Positions 34,125-44,710 of a DNA stretch of 64,000 nucleotides are shown here, piece after piece. The notes under the pieces were generated by a model. That model was not told the origin of the DNA, did not search any database, and saw nothing but the letters and a program-made list of their open reading frames with translations. The stretch is from an uncultured Ilumatobacter sp. Its GTDB lineage: Bacteria > Actinomycetota > Acidimicrobiia > Acidimicrobiales > Ilumatobacteraceae. The stretch is from positions 62,001-126,000 of the forward strand of contig CAJQPY010000011.1 of the NCBI GenBank assembly GCA_905480335.1, in the 5' to 3' direction. A program made the position numbers and the translations under genes. Every line of letters starts with the position of its first letter. Position 1 is the stretch's first letter.

Positions 34125-34874
34125 TCAGGCCCCGCCGAATCCGGCATCGGTGAGGATTGCCTGGCCCGCGGCTGATCGCACGAAGTCGATGAAGCGACGG
34201 GCGCCGTCTCGGTCGTCGGTGTCGCTGACGATCGCGATTGGGTATTCCGCTCGGACGTCGACACCGTCCGGAAGCGGGATCGCCACCAACCGATCGGGTA
34301 TCGACCTGACATCGGTTGCGTAGACGAGACCGGCGTCGAGTTCGCCCACAGCGATCTTCCCGGCGAGCGACCGGACGTCAGGCTCCTCGGTATCGATGGA
34401 CGCGTCGACTCCTGCGGCGTCGAGGACCTCTCGGGCATATCGACCGCACGGCACCTGCGGCGCGCACACGCCGACGAAGAGCGCAGCGTCTGACAACGCC
34501 TCGAAGTCGTCCACTTTGCCAGGATTGCCGATCGGGACCGCCAACACCATCGAGTTCGTCGCGAATTGCGACGGGTTCTCGACCAAGCCCGCCTCGGCCA
34601 GCGCGTCCATCGGCATCGTGTCGGCGAGTGCTACGACATCAGCGGGCGCCCCCTGCTCGATCTGGACACCGATCGCGCTGCTTCCCGCAACGCTGATCTC
34701 GACGTCGACACTCGGATTGGCGACTTCGAATGCAATCTCCATGTCATCGAACGCGTCGGTCAGCGACGCGGCGGCCAGTACTAAGAGTGAATCTGAGTCG
34801 TCCCCGGCTCCACACCCCGCGAGGGGGAGCGAGACCACCGATCCCGCGACGAGGACACGGATGAGCCGGAACAT
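34125..34874 (-). CDS. modA: Molybdate-binding lipoprotein ModA
   Basis: A 249-aa solute-binding protein. Residues 1-21 are a lipoprotein signal ending in the lipobox LAGC. The mature protein begins near LLVLAAASLTDAFDDM and contains EISVAGSSAIGVQIEQGAPADV, where Ser residues bind the oxyanion in ModA. A TAGGTT box 9 nt before the ATG suggests a nearly leaderless transcript. Five bases separate it from modB. Confidence 0.9.
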   Translation of the reverse strand: MFRLIRVLVAGSVVSLPLAGCGAGDDSDSLLVLAAASLTDAFDDMEIAFEVANPSVDVEISVAGSSAIGVQIEQGAPADVVALADTMPMDALAEAGLVENPSQFATNSMVLAVPIGNPGKVDDFEALSDAALFVGVCAPQVPCGRYAREVLDAAGVDASIDTEEPDVRSLAGKIAVGELDAGLVYATDVRSIPDRLVAIPLPDGVDVRAEYPIAIVSDTDDRDGARRFIDFVRSAAGQAILTDAGFGGA

Positions 34875-34921
34875 GCGGAGCAGAACCTAGTGCAGCCGAT
34901 GCTGATGGCGGCTGAGCGTGC

Positions 34922-36025
34922 TCAGCGCGCTGTGGGAATGACGAAGCAGCGGTCCTCGAGGGTGCCGAGCGCGTACGACTCGTAGTCGATGTCGAAGTCG
35001 GCGTAGAGACCGCGGCACGATTCGCTCCACGCAAGCGCAGCCGGTGAGGAGATTCGATGGACCACCTGCATGATCGCGTCGTCGTGGACGCGGTATTCGG
35101 CCCACGTGCCTGGGAAGTCCTTCGTGCAGCCGATCTCGACACTTGGGATCCGGGACGTCGTCATTGTTCGCACGCGATGGCGGTGGGTGTGTCCACAGGT
35201 GTAGGCGACGATCGCAGTGCGTCGAGCACAGACCTCGTCGAGGCGGTCACTGCCGTCTGGATGGAGACCGAAGTAGTCGTCGTTGCGATTGGCTTCCCTG
35301 CGTTTCGCGTCGGGGCTGGCGATCCACTGCTGATGGTGGCCCATCACGATGACCGGTTGCGTAGTTTCTGCTGCGAGCGTGTCAAGCCAGTCGGCTTGCT
35401 CGCTGGTGAAATCACCCGTGGTCGAACCCGGGATAACCGTGTCGAGGAGCGCGATGGTCACCCCTGGAATGTCGATGCGCTGGTCGCCTGCGTACTCGCT
35501 CTGAAATCGGTAGCTGTCGTGGTTGCCGCGTACGACATGCAGGCGGTTTCCGAATGGGTCTCGGTAGCAGCGCTCGAACGCCGCCCACTCCTCGGGAGCG
35601 CCGTCGAGCGACAGATCACCCTTCACCACTACGGCATCGGGTCGAATCGCTGCGATGGCGTCAGCGGCTCCCCGGTTCATGACCTCCGGGTATGGGTCGC
35701 CTCCGGCTTCGGCGCGACGGATCGGTCCGATCGTCAAATTGTCGATCTTTCCGGCGTCGAGTTCACCGAAGTGGACGTCGTTGACCGTAGCGAACACGCT
35801 GTGGGGAGTCCCGGACGGCTGCTTGAGCGTGCGCGTCGTCACGGTGCGGGTCGCACCTCGCTCGAACGGGTCGGGCACGTCGAGATGAATGTCGGCACCC
35901 GGCGGGAGGTCTTCAAAGCGGTGAGTGTCGACCTCGAACGTGCCGGGTCGCGTCACGTGGACGATGGCGACAGTGTCGCTGACGGTCGTGACGTCGATGG
36001 TTGGAGAACTCTTGGCTTCGGCCAC
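34922..36025 (-). CDS. Calcineurin-like metallophosphoesterase
   Basis: A 367-aa protein. An N-terminal domain of about 100 residues is of unknown type. The catalytic domain follows with VNDVHFGE (DxH), VVKGDLSLDG (GD), VVRGNHDSY (GNHD), VIMGHHQQ (GH) and YTCGHTHRH (GHTH), the full binuclear metal set, as in 3',5'-cyclic nucleotide phosphodiesterases (Icc) and related enzymes. No signal peptide is visible. Substrate cannot be told from sequence. Confidence 0.87.
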   Translation of the reverse strand: MAEAKSSPTIDVTTVSDTVAIVHVTRPGTFEVDTHRFEDLPPGADIHLDVPDPFERGATRTVTTRTLKQPSGTPHSVFATVNDVHFGELDAGKIDNLTIGPIRRAEAGGDPYPEVMNRGAADAIAAIRPDAVVVKGDLSLDGAPEEWAAFERCYRDPFGNRLHVVRGNHDSYRFQSEYAGDQRIDIPGVTIALLDTVIPGSTTGDFTSEQADWLDTLAAETTQPVIVMGHHQQWIASPDAKRREANRNDDYFGLHPDGSDRLDEVCARRTAIVAYTCGHTHRHRVRTMTTSRIPSVEIGCTKDFPGTWAEYRVHDDAIMQVVHRISSPAALAWSESCRGLYADFDIDYESYALGTLEDRCFVIPTAR

Positions 36026-36106
36026 CCCTGGATCCTTCCACGTCGAGAAGGCCTGTGCCGTCCACGATTGCCCTGCTGGCGCCTGGTTCTAGATAATCGG
36101 GGAGAG

Positions 36107-36325
36107 TCAGCGGAAAGGTCGGTCGCGACGCGCAGGCACTGGGGTGCTCCACCAGCGTCCAGAGAAGCGCCACCCCAGCGATCGCGAAGGGTGATCGACA
36201 GCGGCGGCGGCGACGGGTTTGGGCCACAATGCTTCGGCGGCGGCCATGATCGCCACAGCTTCCTCGTCAGATGGTGTCGGAGACATCTGCATGCCCGATG
36301 GCGGAGGAAGGTCATTTAGCGACAC
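36107..36325 (-). CDS. accE: Probable acyl-CoA carboxylase epsilon subunit
   Basis: A 72-aa protein from GTG 36325. PTPSDEEAVAIMAAAEALW followed by WRFSGRWWSTPVPARRDRPF resembles the short epsilon subunits that stabilise actinobacterial biotin-dependent carboxylases. It is on the same strand as the carboxyltransferase gene, the usual partner, but about 820 bp downstream rather than adjacent. The family is short and divergent, so this call leans on context as well as pattern. Confidence 0.5.
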   Translation of the reverse strand: MSLNDLPPPSGMQMSPTPSDEEAVAIMAAAEALWPKPVAAAAVDHPSRSLGWRFSGRWWSTPVPARRDRPFR

Positions 36326-37142
36326 ATCGGCGAGGGTATCCGACGAGTGTGTCGCAGTCGTAGCCGCCGGTCAGGCCTCGACCCCGTCAACAGCCCTCCT
36401 GCGCTCTCGCACCCGATCACGATCGAACTGACGAGGCAGTCGTCAAGGAGCGGCGCAGGACGTCGGTGAATGCGATCAAGAGTCCGGAGAGGAAGATTGT
36501 CGAGATTTGGCACCGCACAGTCACCCGAAGCGCTACCCGTCCGCCCTTGGTCTCGCCGTCGACCTCGGTGTCGGCCACCCTGTTGCCGCACAACTGCCGA
36601 TGCGCAGCGATCGGCCGCACCGCGCTACGACGAAAAACACGAAGCCGAGCAGCGTGACGTTGAGCTTAAGAACACAAGCGAACTGGCAACTACATCAATG
36701 GTTGCAGCCGGGAGTAGGGCAAGCCTGAGAACGACCGGGTCGATAATCAACTTGAGTGCGCGCTCGGAGAACGGTGCGAAGTCAGATCGAATTGCACGTT
36801 GCCTCCAGACTGATCGCTGTCCTCGACGCGCTCGACAGCCGCTGGAGATCGTTCGGGCCGGTTAGGTCGGTGTTCGCGCTGCGCAGGGCTTGATGTGGAC
36901 GAAACGGTCTTCTGTTGCGGCGTGAGGTTCGGGTCTCCAGCGGCCGGTGACGGGATTGACTCCTCCTCAAACTGAGCGAGGATGCTCGCCTAATTTTCGT
37001 CACCTCGAGCGCTCACCGATGGTGACGCGACAGCCGGCGGGGATGGCGGCAGTGGCGTCGAAGGTCCTCTGGACGCGCCAAACATGAGCTCATGTCCGCG
37101 CTAGCTCGCGCAGGGGAAACACTCGGCGGGAAATAGAACCTG
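36326..37142. other. Gene-free stretch between accE and the carboxyltransferase gene
   Basis: About 815 bp with only short, mutually overlapping frames on both strands. On the minus strand around 36420-36800 several hydrophobic stretches occur in different frames (for example STIFLSGLLIAFTDV and LRLALLPAATIDVVASSLV), as if a membrane-protein gene had decayed by frameshifts. I cannot name a parent family. No RNA gene, IS inverted repeat or att site was recognised. Confidence 0.45.
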
Positions 37143-38684
37143 TCAGAGGGGCACGTTGCCGTGTTTGCGGCGAGGAAGCTCCTCGCGCTTTGAGGCGAGC
37201 AGCCGCAATCCGGCCACGAGTTTGCGCCGCGTTTCTGACGGCTCGATGACGTCGTCGACGTATCCGCGTTCCGCAGCGGCGTACGGGTTGGCATACTTCT
37301 CTGTGTATTCGTCGACTAACTCGGCGCGACGCGACACCGGGTCGGCCGCTTGCTGTAGCTCGCGGCGATAGACAATCTCGACGGCACCCTGGGGGCCCAT
37401 GACGGCTAGCTCGGCGCTCGGCCATGCGAACGCAAGGTCGGCACCGATCGATTTCGAGTTCATCACGACGTACGCGCCCCCATACGCCTTGCGGGTGATC
37501 ACCTGGATGCGTGGCACCGTCGCTTCGCAGTAGGCGTAGAGCAGCTTGGCGCCATGACGGATAATCCCGCCGTACTCCTGGTCGACGCCGGGGAGGAACC
37601 CGGGCACATCGACGAAGGTGATCAGCGGGATGTTGAACGAGTCGCAGGTGCGAACGAAGCGGGCCGCTTTCTCCGACGATTCGATGTCGAGTACGCCTGC
37701 CAGGATCTTCGGTTGGTTGCCGACGATGCCGACGGGCTGGCCGTCGATACGCGAAAAGCCGCATACGATGGACTTTGCCCAGTGCTGGAAATATTCGAAG
37801 AACTCGCCGTCGTCGACGACGTGCCGGATCAACTCGGTCATGTCATACGGCAGGTTCGGTGAATCGGGCAGAATCCTGTTCAGCTCGGGACATAGGCGAT
37901 CCGGATCGTCGCCGAGGTTCTCGACCGGCGGTTCTTCAAGGTTGTTCGATGGGAGGAAGCCGAGAAGAAACCGTACGTCGTCGAGGCAGGCCTTCTCGTC
38001 AGCCGATACGAACGTCGCAACGCCGGACTTTGAGGCGTGGCTCATCGCCCCCCCGAGTTCTTCGAGCGTCACATCTTCGCCGGTCACGGTCTTCACCACG
38101 TCGGGACCTGTGATGAACATGTGGCTGGTCTCGCGGACCATGAAAATAAAGTCAGTCATCGCCGGCGAATAGACCGCGCCGCCCGCGCATGGGCCGAGGA
38201 TCACCGAGATCTGCGGGACGACACCCGAGGCCCGCACATTGCGCAGGAAAATCCCTCCGTATGAGGCAAGGCTGACTACACCCTCCTGGATGCGGGCACC
38301 GGCTCCGTCGTTGAGGCCGATCACGGGCGCGCCAACCTTGGCGGCCAGATCCATCAGCTTGTGGATCTTCTCGGCGAACACCTCACCGAGCGCGCCGCCG
38401 AAGACCGTGAAGTCCTGCGAGAACACGAAGACCTTGCGCCCTTCGACGGTGCCCCACCCGGTGATCACACCATCGGTGTAGGGCCGTTCCTCGAGCCCCG
38501 AGGTATGGGCCCGGTGGCGGGCGAGTAGATCGAGTTCGTGGAACGAGCCCCCGTCCAGAAAGTAATCGATTCGCTCACGGGCGAGCATTTTTCCTTTGTC
38601 GTGCTGACGTTCGACCGAACGTGGCGAACCGGCGTTCAACGCTTGTTCCCGTCGGTCGGCGAGGTCGGCGATCTTTTCTTCCAT
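37143..38684 (-). CDS. pccB: Acyl-CoA carboxylase carboxyltransferase (beta) subunit
   Basis: A 513-aa carboxyltransferase of the AccD/PccB type, which moves CO2 from biotin to an acyl-CoA (propionyl or acetyl). Both oxyanion-hole regions are present: [13 protein letters not shown] with [16 protein letters not shown], and [10 protein letters not shown] with [16 protein letters not shown]. The C-terminal [12 protein letters not shown] is the family's usual ending. ATG 38684 is preferred; upstream GTG codons in frame are possible. The biotin carboxylase subunit is not in this window. Confidence 0.93.
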   Translation of the reverse strand: MEEKIADLADRREQALNAGSPRSVERQHDKGKMLARERIDYFLDGGSFHELDLLARHRAHTSGLEERPYTDGVITGWGTVEGRKVFVFSQDFTVFGGALGEVFAEKIHKLMDLAAKVGAPVIGLNDGAGARIQEGVVSLASYGGIFLRNVRASGVVPQISVILGPCAGGAVYSPAMTDFIFMVRETSHMFITGPDVVKTVTGEDVTLEELGGAMSHASKSGVATFVSADEKACLDDVRFLLGFLPSNNLEEPPVENLGDDPDRLCPELNRILPDSPNLPYDMTELIRHVVDDGEFFEYFQHWAKSIVCGFSRIDGQPVGIVGNQPKILAGVLDIESSEKAARFVRTCDSFNIPLITFVDVPGFLPGVDQEYGGIIRHGAKLLYAYCEATVPRIQVITRKAYGGAYVVMNSKSIGADLAFAWPSAELAVMGPQGAVEIVYRRELQQAADPVSRRAELVDEYTEKYANPYAAAERGYVDDVIEPSETRRKLVAGLRLLASKREELPRRKHGNVPL

Positions 38685-38834
38685 CGTCACGGCCACGAAG
38701 TTACCCCGTCGCCCTAACGCTCCCTGCTTCGGGAAGTTCGCCACATCGCGACCCGTCCCTGAGTCGGCATCCCCAACCGACCTGGGTCAGGAAGATTGGC
38801 ACCGCTTGCCGCCGTGTGCGCCAAACTCGGAGAC

Positions 38835-39947
38835 GTGTCTGAATCCGACCATCCATGGAACCTCCCACGCCAGCCGCCGATCGAACCGATGCTGGCGAAG
38901 CTTGCGCGCAAGCTCCCGCCGGGAGAGGACGAATGGCTGTTCGAGCCGAAGTGGGACGGGTTCCGGTGCATCGTGTTCCGTGACGGTGATCGAATCGAGC
39001 TCTACTCCCGCAATCGCAAACCACTAGGGCGGTACTTCCCCGAACTGTCCACTCCACTTCAGCGGGCGCTACCCGAGCGCTGCATCGTGGACGGTGAGAT
39101 TGTCGTGCCCGACCTTGGTGACCGCGGACTCGATTTCGATGCTCTGCTACAGCGAATCCATCCTGCTGAGTCGCGAATCAATCGGCTTGCGGCGGAGACA
39201 CCTGCCGAGTTCGTTGCGTTCGATCTTCTTGCTAAAGGCGACCGCGAGTTGGTAGATCAAGCGATGCTGACGCGTCGCGCTTTACTCGTCGACTCAATCG
39301 AGCAGAACGAACGAGTCCGACTCACCCCGTCTTCGACCGATCGCATGCAAGCTGAGGAATGGTTCGATGCGTTCGAGGGGGCCGGCCTCGATGGCGTCAT
39401 CGCAAAGCCGGTAGCGGGAACCTACGAACAGGGCAAGCGAGCGTTGATCAAGGTGAAGCATGTGCGTACCGCCGATTGTGCAGTGCCTGGGTATCGGATC
39501 CACAAGGACGGCAACGGCGTTGGTTCCCTGCTGCTCGGGCTGTGCACCACTGAAGGCGAGATGCGTTCGGTCGGCGTCGCTGCCTCGTTCAGCGTCAAGC
39601 GTCGAGCGGAGCTGCTTGCAAAGTTGTCGCCGCACACCGGCGAGGATGCGCTCATCGACCACCCGTGGGCCGATTGGGCGAAGTTGCAGGCCGAGCGTGA
39701 TGGAAACGAGGCTGCCGGCAAGCTGACCGCATCATTGGCGGGGAGTCGGTGGAGCGCCAGCAAAAATCTCTCGTTCGTCCCGATCCGGATGGGACTCGTC
39801 GCAGAGGTCACGTTCGGTCAGCTTGAGGGTGGCCGGTTTCGACATGGTGTCGGTTTCGTTCGCTGGCGTCCGGATCGCTCACCCGAATCGTGCCGATTCG
39901 ACCAGCTTGACGTCGCCGTACCCGTGCGGTTCTCGACGTTGTTCTGA
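38835..39947 (+). CDS. ligC: ATP-dependent DNA ligase (LigC-like)
   Basis: A 370-aa ligase. The adenylation lysine lies in FEPKWDGFRC (motif I), with YSRNRKPL, VDGEIVVPD, EFVAFDLLA, GLDGVIAKP and ALIKVKHVRTADC for motifs Ia to V. An OB-fold follows. There is no polymerase or nuclease domain, so it is a stand-alone LigC rather than LigD; such ligases assist repair beside the NAD-dependent LigA. GTG 38835, with GGAG just upstream, is preferred to the earlier in-frame start. Confidence 0.9.
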   Translation: MSESDHPWNLPRQPPIEPMLAKLARKLPPGEDEWLFEPKWDGFRCIVFRDGDRIELYSRNRKPLGRYFPELSTPLQRALPERCIVDGEIVVPDLGDRGLDFDALLQRIHPAESRINRLAAETPAEFVAFDLLAKGDRELVDQAMLTRRALLVDSIEQNERVRLTPSSTDRMQAEEWFDAFEGAGLDGVIAKPVAGTYEQGKRALIKVKHVRTADCAVPGYRIHKDGNGVGSLLLGLCTTEGEMRSVGVAASFSVKRRAELLAKLSPHTGEDALIDHPWADWAKLQAERDGNEAAGKLTASLAGSRWSASKNLSFVPIRMGLVAEVTFGQLEGGRFRHGVGFVRWRPDRSPESCRFDQLDVAVPVRFSTLF

Positions 39948-40036
39948 ACCCAAACGGTCAAAACGCCGACGAATCGTGACGTCAGCCGTCGCGACCTCCC
40001 GGAATTTGCCGAGACGAGAACCGGGAGTGTGACCAA

Positions 40037-41872
40037 TCAGCTGTCGGTAGCGGCCGGTTCGGTTGGAACCACTTCGACGAGGCTCGTCGGCGGCAACGTG
40101 ACCACCGTGGTCGGAGAGCTGCCGTCGAGATTGAGCACCGTGTAGGTCTGGGGCGTGCTGCTGACCGCGCCACTCGCAGTGTTTGCATCGACCTGAATGG
40201 TCCAGACTCCTGCGACGCTGATCGGCAGGCCGATCGCCGCGTCACGGACAGCGAAACCAGCCCCACTCAGCGGGACCGGCTGACGGATCGAGCCGACGTT
40301 CTGGTCGTTTGGCGGTGCAGTGAACACAACCACCAGTTCAGAGAGATTCTCTTCGGGATCACGCACTTCGACTTCGAGTCCGACGAGGCCGACCTTGTCG
40401 TCGGTGAGACGGATCCGAACGTTGAGAATCTGGGCTCCGTCCGTGTGGGTCTGTGTTACGGCGTAGTTGATCTTCGGGGCGTCGTCAATGTTCGGTGGGA
40501 CGAACGCAAGGAGCCATGCGCTCATCGCAAGTACCACGATGCCGATCGCAGCCTCGGCGCCGAATGCACGTCGCAGCCGGTCGGCCAGTGGGACGCTCAT
40601 CTGCTGCGCCCGGTTGAGGCGCTGAGCCACGAATTGACGCGCAGAAAATGCCACGAAGATCATCACTGCAACGACGATCGTCTTCAGCACGACAACTCGG
40701 CCGTGTCCGCTCTGGAATAACTCCCCGCCGTCGAGTCGGAACATCTGGATGAGACCGGTGACAATTGTGACCACGATTGCCGGAGTGGACACCCTGCTGA
40801 ATCCGCGAACTGCGTGGACGAGATCTTCGTCACCTGGGCCCGACAGAACCACTCGGGCGAGTAAGACCACTCCACCCACCCACACGGCCATTGCGAGCGC
40901 GTGGAGGATTCCCATGACGACGCCGAGGCCGGCGAGGGGTCCAACTGTCCGCGAGATACCGAGCATCGCTGCGCAGATCCCGGGGATGCCGAGTGCAGCG
41001 AGCTGCGTTGTGGGGTCGATGACGCGTTCAGGCCGGAACGCAGCCCAGGCCGAGGCGATGAGAAACACTAGGCGCAACAGCACGGCACGGCCGGCCCACC
41101 CGGCATCGATGAGATCAAGCCAGGTGCTCGGATTGAACGGACTCCCACCACCGTCAGGGGTCACCGACGCAGCTGCAAAGCCCGTAAAGAGCAGTGTGCT
41201 GATGAATGCGAAGACCCAGGTGGCTCGTAGGAACCTGATCGTGACGAGGTACTCGACGCCCTCCGGCCACGCTGCGGTGATCACGACCAGCGAACCGAAC
41301 AGAGCGGCGATCCCCAGCGTCGAGAGCAGCCGTGTAAGCCAGACGGCCGCATTCCCCTCGCCAGCAGTCGAGAAATCGACGATCTCGGGATCGTTGGCTG
41401 TTGCGCTGCCGGTGGCGTCATCGCCGGTCGTCACTGGTGTCGATGCTGGGGTGGTTGTACTTGCGCTCGCAGCATCGTCAGGGTTTACACCGCTTTCGGG
41501 TGTCGCGTTCTCGACAACGAAGGTGATCACGCCTCGACCGTCCGGCTCGCCGTCAGGATTGCTGACCTGCCAGCGGGCAGTGCAGGTTCCGCTCGGTAGG
41601 GGATCGACGATTTCGACCGACAGCGTCGTGCCGTCGTTGAGCACCCCGGGCGGTGGCAGGGTGACTGGCTCGGCCTCGCAGTCGACCGAGATCGTGTTGT
41701 CCTCGCCGAGTTCATCGGCAAATCCGATGACGATTTCGTCGGGGGACACGTTGAGGACGGCGCCGTTAGATGGCGATGAGTTGACGACTGAGTTCTCTGC
41801 TGACGCCGAGCCGGGTGCGAGACCGACGACCGCCGCAATAGTGACCAAGAGCGCAAACGCGTACCGGTGCAT
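40037..41872 (-). CDS. CopC-CopD fusion (copper-resistance-like membrane protein)
   Basis: A 611-aa fusion. A signal peptide (about 1-26) precedes a CopC-like beta domain (SVVNSSPSNGAVLNVSPDE), then a Ser/Thr-rich linker, a CopD-type membrane domain of about eight helices (including GILHALAMAVWVGGVVLLARV and FSRVSTPAIVVTIVTGLI) and a second extracytoplasmic beta domain. CopC normally begins at a mature N-terminal His that binds Cu(II); here the mature start is AENSVV, with no His. Copper handling is therefore uncertain. Confidence 0.85.
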   Translation of the reverse strand: MHRYAFALLVTIAAVVGLAPGSASAENSVVNSSPSNGAVLNVSPDEIVIGFADELGEDNTISVDCEAEPVTLPPPGVLNDGTTLSVEIVDPLPSGTCTARWQVSNPDGEPDGRGVITFVVENATPESGVNPDDAASASTTTPASTPVTTGDDATGSATANDPEIVDFSTAGEGNAAVWLTRLLSTLGIAALFGSLVVITAAWPEGVEYLVTIRFLRATWVFAFISTLLFTGFAAASVTPDGGGSPFNPSTWLDLIDAGWAGRAVLLRLVFLIASAWAAFRPERVIDPTTQLAALGIPGICAAMLGISRTVGPLAGLGVVMGILHALAMAVWVGGVVLLARVVLSGPGDEDLVHAVRGFSRVSTPAIVVTIVTGLIQMFRLDGGELFQSGHGRVVVLKTIVVAVMIFVAFSARQFVAQRLNRAQQMSVPLADRLRRAFGAEAAIGIVVLAMSAWLLAFVPPNIDDAPKINYAVTQTHTDGAQILNVRIRLTDDKVGLVGLEVEVRDPEENLSELVVVFTAPPNDQNVGSIRQPVPLSGAGFAVRDAAIGLPISVAGVWTIQVDANTASGAVSSTPQTYTVLNLDGSSPTTVVTLPPTSLVEVVPTEPAATDS

Positions 41873-41987
41873 GAAGCGGTATCGACTGGCCGCGTCGCTG
41901 CGTCGGCGCCGAGAGGGTGACAGAAGAACAATCACGATGCGCCGAGGTTAGTGGTACAGCGGGCCGACCAGGTGAGACCGTGGTCGT

Positions 41988-42497
41988 TCACGTCAGCTCG
42001 CGAGCTCGACAGCCGGCGAGTCCCATCTCGCCAGCAAGGTCGTTGCGGCCGAGCGTAAGCTCGGCGAGGTCGGTTGTGAGTTTGCTTATCATGCTGCGGT
42101 CGGGCTCGGCGTCGCCGAGGGCGTCGCCTAGGTCGTTCCAGCCAGCAGCCTGTCCCTCGGTGTTCTCGATGAACGATGCGTGGTCGGTCCGGCGGTCGTC
42201 GCCGACGTTGAGCTCGTCGAACGCTGCTGCCTCTGCGCCAAGCGCGCGTGAGACCTCGCCGGCCCAGTCGGCTCGACTGATCTCGTTGGGCGGTGCTGGG
42301 AGTTCGTTGAGGCGTTCAGTGGCGGCGTCGCAAATGTCGCTCATGGCTTGCGTGTAAAGCGTAGGAGTCAGTGCATTATCGTTGGCGCTGTTTCCGCTTG
42401 TGCTCGAGCAGCCGACGCTACCGAGTACGAGCGCAACGATGATCAGTACTACGAAGATAAGAATGACCCGTCGCCGGGTGTCGTACGACATCGACAC
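41988..42497 (-). CDS. Putative lipoprotein of unknown function
   Basis: A 169-aa secreted protein: a basic start, hydrophobic segment ILIFVVLIIVALVLG and lipobox-like GSVGC. The mature part is mainly helical and acidic, with two cysteines (ICDAATERL and GLAGCRAREL) that could form a disulfide. No family recognised. It lies between the CopC-CopD gene and the divergent dnaX. Confidence 0.6.
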   Translation of the reverse strand: MSMSYDTRRRVILIFVVLIIVALVLGSVGCSSTSGNSANDNALTPTLYTQAMSDICDAATERLNELPAPPNEISRADWAGEVSRALGAEAAAFDELNVGDDRRTDHASFIENTEGQAAGWNDLGDALGDAEPDRSMISKLTTDLAELTLGRNDLAGEMGLAGCRARELT

Positions 42498-42600
42498 GGG
42501 GCAAATCTAGAGCTCGCGCGTTCACTTTCGCGTGCACTCCACGCAACGCCAGATGCTGTCCCGGGGAGCAGTGCGCACTGTGTCGCTAGTGTGATCGACA

Positions 42601-44709
42601 ATGGCCAATCAGTCGCTGTATCGCCGATATCGTCCGCGCCGCTTCGCCGAGCTTAGGGGGCAGGACCATATCGTTCGTGCCCTACAAACATCGGTGGCCG
42701 AAGAACGTGAGGGGCAGGCATATCTGTTCTCCGGTCCTCGCGGTACCGGAAAGACCACCACCGCACGGATCATGGCGAAGGTGCTCAACTGCGAAGATCC
42801 GCACGAGGGCGAACCCTGCTGCGAGTGTGTTTCGTGTCTGTCGGTTGAGCAGGGCACTAGTTACGACGTGCATGAGCTTGACGCAGCGAGTAACAACGGT
42901 GTCGAAGCTATGCGCGACCTCATCGAGAAGGCATCGCTCGGGACACCTGGTCGTCACAAGGTGTATATCCTCGACGAAGTCCACATGCTATCCAAGGGTG
43001 CTGAAGCCGCGCTGCTGAAGACCCTCGAGGAGCCGCCGCCTCATGTCGTGTTCGTCCTGGCCACGACCGACCCGCAAAAGATGTCGGACACGATCCGGAG
43101 TCGGACGCAACACCTGCAGTTCCATCTCCTCGGTTCTGACACGTTGCAAGAACACGTTCGTTGGGTGGTGGCCGATGCGGGACTAACGGTCAGTGACGAC
43201 GCGATTGAGCAAGTGGTTTCTCAGGGTGCTGGTTCGCCACGCGACACGCTGTCCGCACTCGAGTTGGTGTCTAATTCTGGTGGAGTGGCCACCGAAGTCA
43301 TCGAACTCGATGACTTCGTTGAGGCGATGATCGATCATGATCCCGGCCGAGGGCTGGCCATGGTCGCTCACGCGGTCAGTCGGGGACGCGACCCGCGCGC
43401 GATTACGGAGGAATTGGTCGGCTTCATGCGTAATGGTTTTCTGGCGCTAATGGCGCCCGACCTCGTGCAAGTGCCCGGCCAACGCCTCGACGCGCTCACC
43501 GACCTCGCCCGACGAGCGGGCGCCCCCGGCCTCGTCCGCGGCATTGAACTCTTGGGTGAAGCCCTCACTGAGATGCGCCATGCCCCTGACCCGCGCGTAC
43601 TGCTCGATGTAGCGACCGTGCAGCTCACATCAGAGCAGGTGGGCGATGGCGTCGGCGCTCTAGTTGCGCGGATCCAGCGGCTGGAACAACAAGTCGCCGA
43701 TGGAGCCAGCACACCAGCTGCTTCGAGCGCTCTGCGCTCGTCGGAGATGTCATCGGACGCGACCCCCGCTTCGGTGTCGGCCGATCCGTCGACCAGGCGA
43801 ACCAAGCTCGGCTCACGCGCTGCAGTCGCCGCATCAGTTGGAGACCAAAGGCCAGCCGATGCTGTTCCTTTGGCTGAAGCGGCGCCCGCTCCCGCTTCAC
43901 CCCCTCCGCCCGAGCCCGTTAAAACGCCGGCGCCGGAGGCAGCCCCACCACCGGCTCCTGTTGCTGCTTCTTCTGCGGCGGATGGGTCGGTGGTGCGTGA
44001 ATCAACGCCCACCGAGCAAGCGGGGGCTGCGCAGATCACTGCCGCCGACTGGGAGGCTGTGCGGCCTACGCTCGGCGGCATGGCGCGTGCCCTGTTCTCG
44101 CCGGCAACGTTCGTCTCGTCGGCTGCTGGGAGCGTGACCCTTGGCCTTCCGAATGAGGCTCATCGGACGAAGTGCGAGCAACACCGCGCTGGCGTTGAAA
44201 AAGTGTTGTCCGACCAGTCGAAAGCGGACGTCACGGTCGTACTCGTTGTCGGTGGAGGTGGCGGTGGTGGCGGTTCGGTCGAACCGGGTAGTGGTGGCGG
44301 TGGTGGTCAATCGGTGAGCCCGTCGGCGTTGACACCGGATTCTTCCGTGCCAACTCGGTCACCAGTTGTCGACGATCCGTCGGTGTCGATGAGTGTGGGT
44401 GCACTCGCCCATGACTCGCTGCCGCAAGCAGGCGCCGAGAGCGCGCCCGATTCGACCCATCTCAGCGTCGTACCGACACCCGCAACGCTGTCGGTCGCGA
44501 GCGGACGAGTGATCGCCGAGCAAGCGCGCAGCCAGGGCCCGGCATCGGACCCCGACGAAGGCTCCCAAACGCTCGCTAAAACGCTGCCCGATGATCACGA
44601 GGTCGACCTCGACGAGTTAGTTGACGCGCCGCCGGAGGCTGTCAAGACACCGGTCGACCGCTTAGCTGAGGCGTTCCCCGGCTCCGAGCTGGTCGACGAC
44701 ACCTACTGA
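42601..44709 (+). CDS. dnaX: DNA polymerase III gamma/tau subunit DnaX
   Basis: A 702-aa clamp-loader ATPase. Walker A is GPRGTGKT (45-52), the zinc module is C64-x8-C73-x2-C76-x2-C79, and [10 protein letters not shown] and SRTQHLQFH are the Walker B and SRC regions. Domains I-III end near residue 360; the tau-type C-terminal part is Ala/Pro-rich, then has an unusual Gly-rich tract (about 550-575), and ends with an acidic FPGSELVDD segment. No A-AAA-AAG slippery site was found. A TAGTGT box 8 nt before ATG suggests a leaderless transcript. Confidence 0.95.
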   Translation: MANQSLYRRYRPRRFAELRGQDHIVRALQTSVAEEREGQAYLFSGPRGTGKTTTARIMAKVLNCEDPHEGEPCCECVSCLSVEQGTSYDVHELDAASNNGVEAMRDLIEKASLGTPGRHKVYILDEVHMLSKGAEAALLKTLEEPPPHVVFVLATTDPQKMSDTIRSRTQHLQFHLLGSDTLQEHVRWVVADAGLTVSDDAIEQVVSQGAGSPRDTLSALELVSNSGGVATEVIELDDFVEAMIDHDPGRGLAMVAHAVSRGRDPRAITEELVGFMRNGFLALMAPDLVQVPGQRLDALTDLARRAGAPGLVRGIELLGEALTEMRHAPDPRVLLDVATVQLTSEQVGDGVGALVARIQRLEQQVADGASTPAASSALRSSEMSSDATPASVSADPSTRRTKLGSRAAVAASVGDQRPADAVPLAEAAPAPASPPPPEPVKTPAPEAAPPPAPVAASSAADGSVVRESTPTEQAGAAQITAADWEAVRPTLGGMARALFSPATFVSSAAGSVTLGLPNEAHRTKCEQHRAGVEKVLSDQSKADVTVVLVVGGGGGGGGSVEPGSGGGGGQSVSPSALTPDSSVPTRSPVVDDPSVSMSVGALAHDSLPQAGAESAPDSTHLSVVPTPATLSVASGRVIAEQARSQGPASDPDEGSQTLAKTLPDDHEVDLDELVDAPPEAVKTPVDRLAEAFPGSELVDDTY

Positions 44710-44710
44710 C

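Noticed and set aside
34875-34921. A molybdate riboswitch or ModE site before modA
   Set aside because: The gap is too short and shows no such structure or palindrome; modA has a near-leaderless promoter instead.
42498-42600. Signal-recognition-particle RNA upstream of dnaX, a common location
   Set aside because: The conserved GGAAG/GGAGCAG core is not present in the right arrangement, and no long helix could be drawn.
44180-44300. Programmed frameshift in dnaX making gamma
   Set aside because: No X-XXY-YYZ slippery heptamer followed by a stem was seen.
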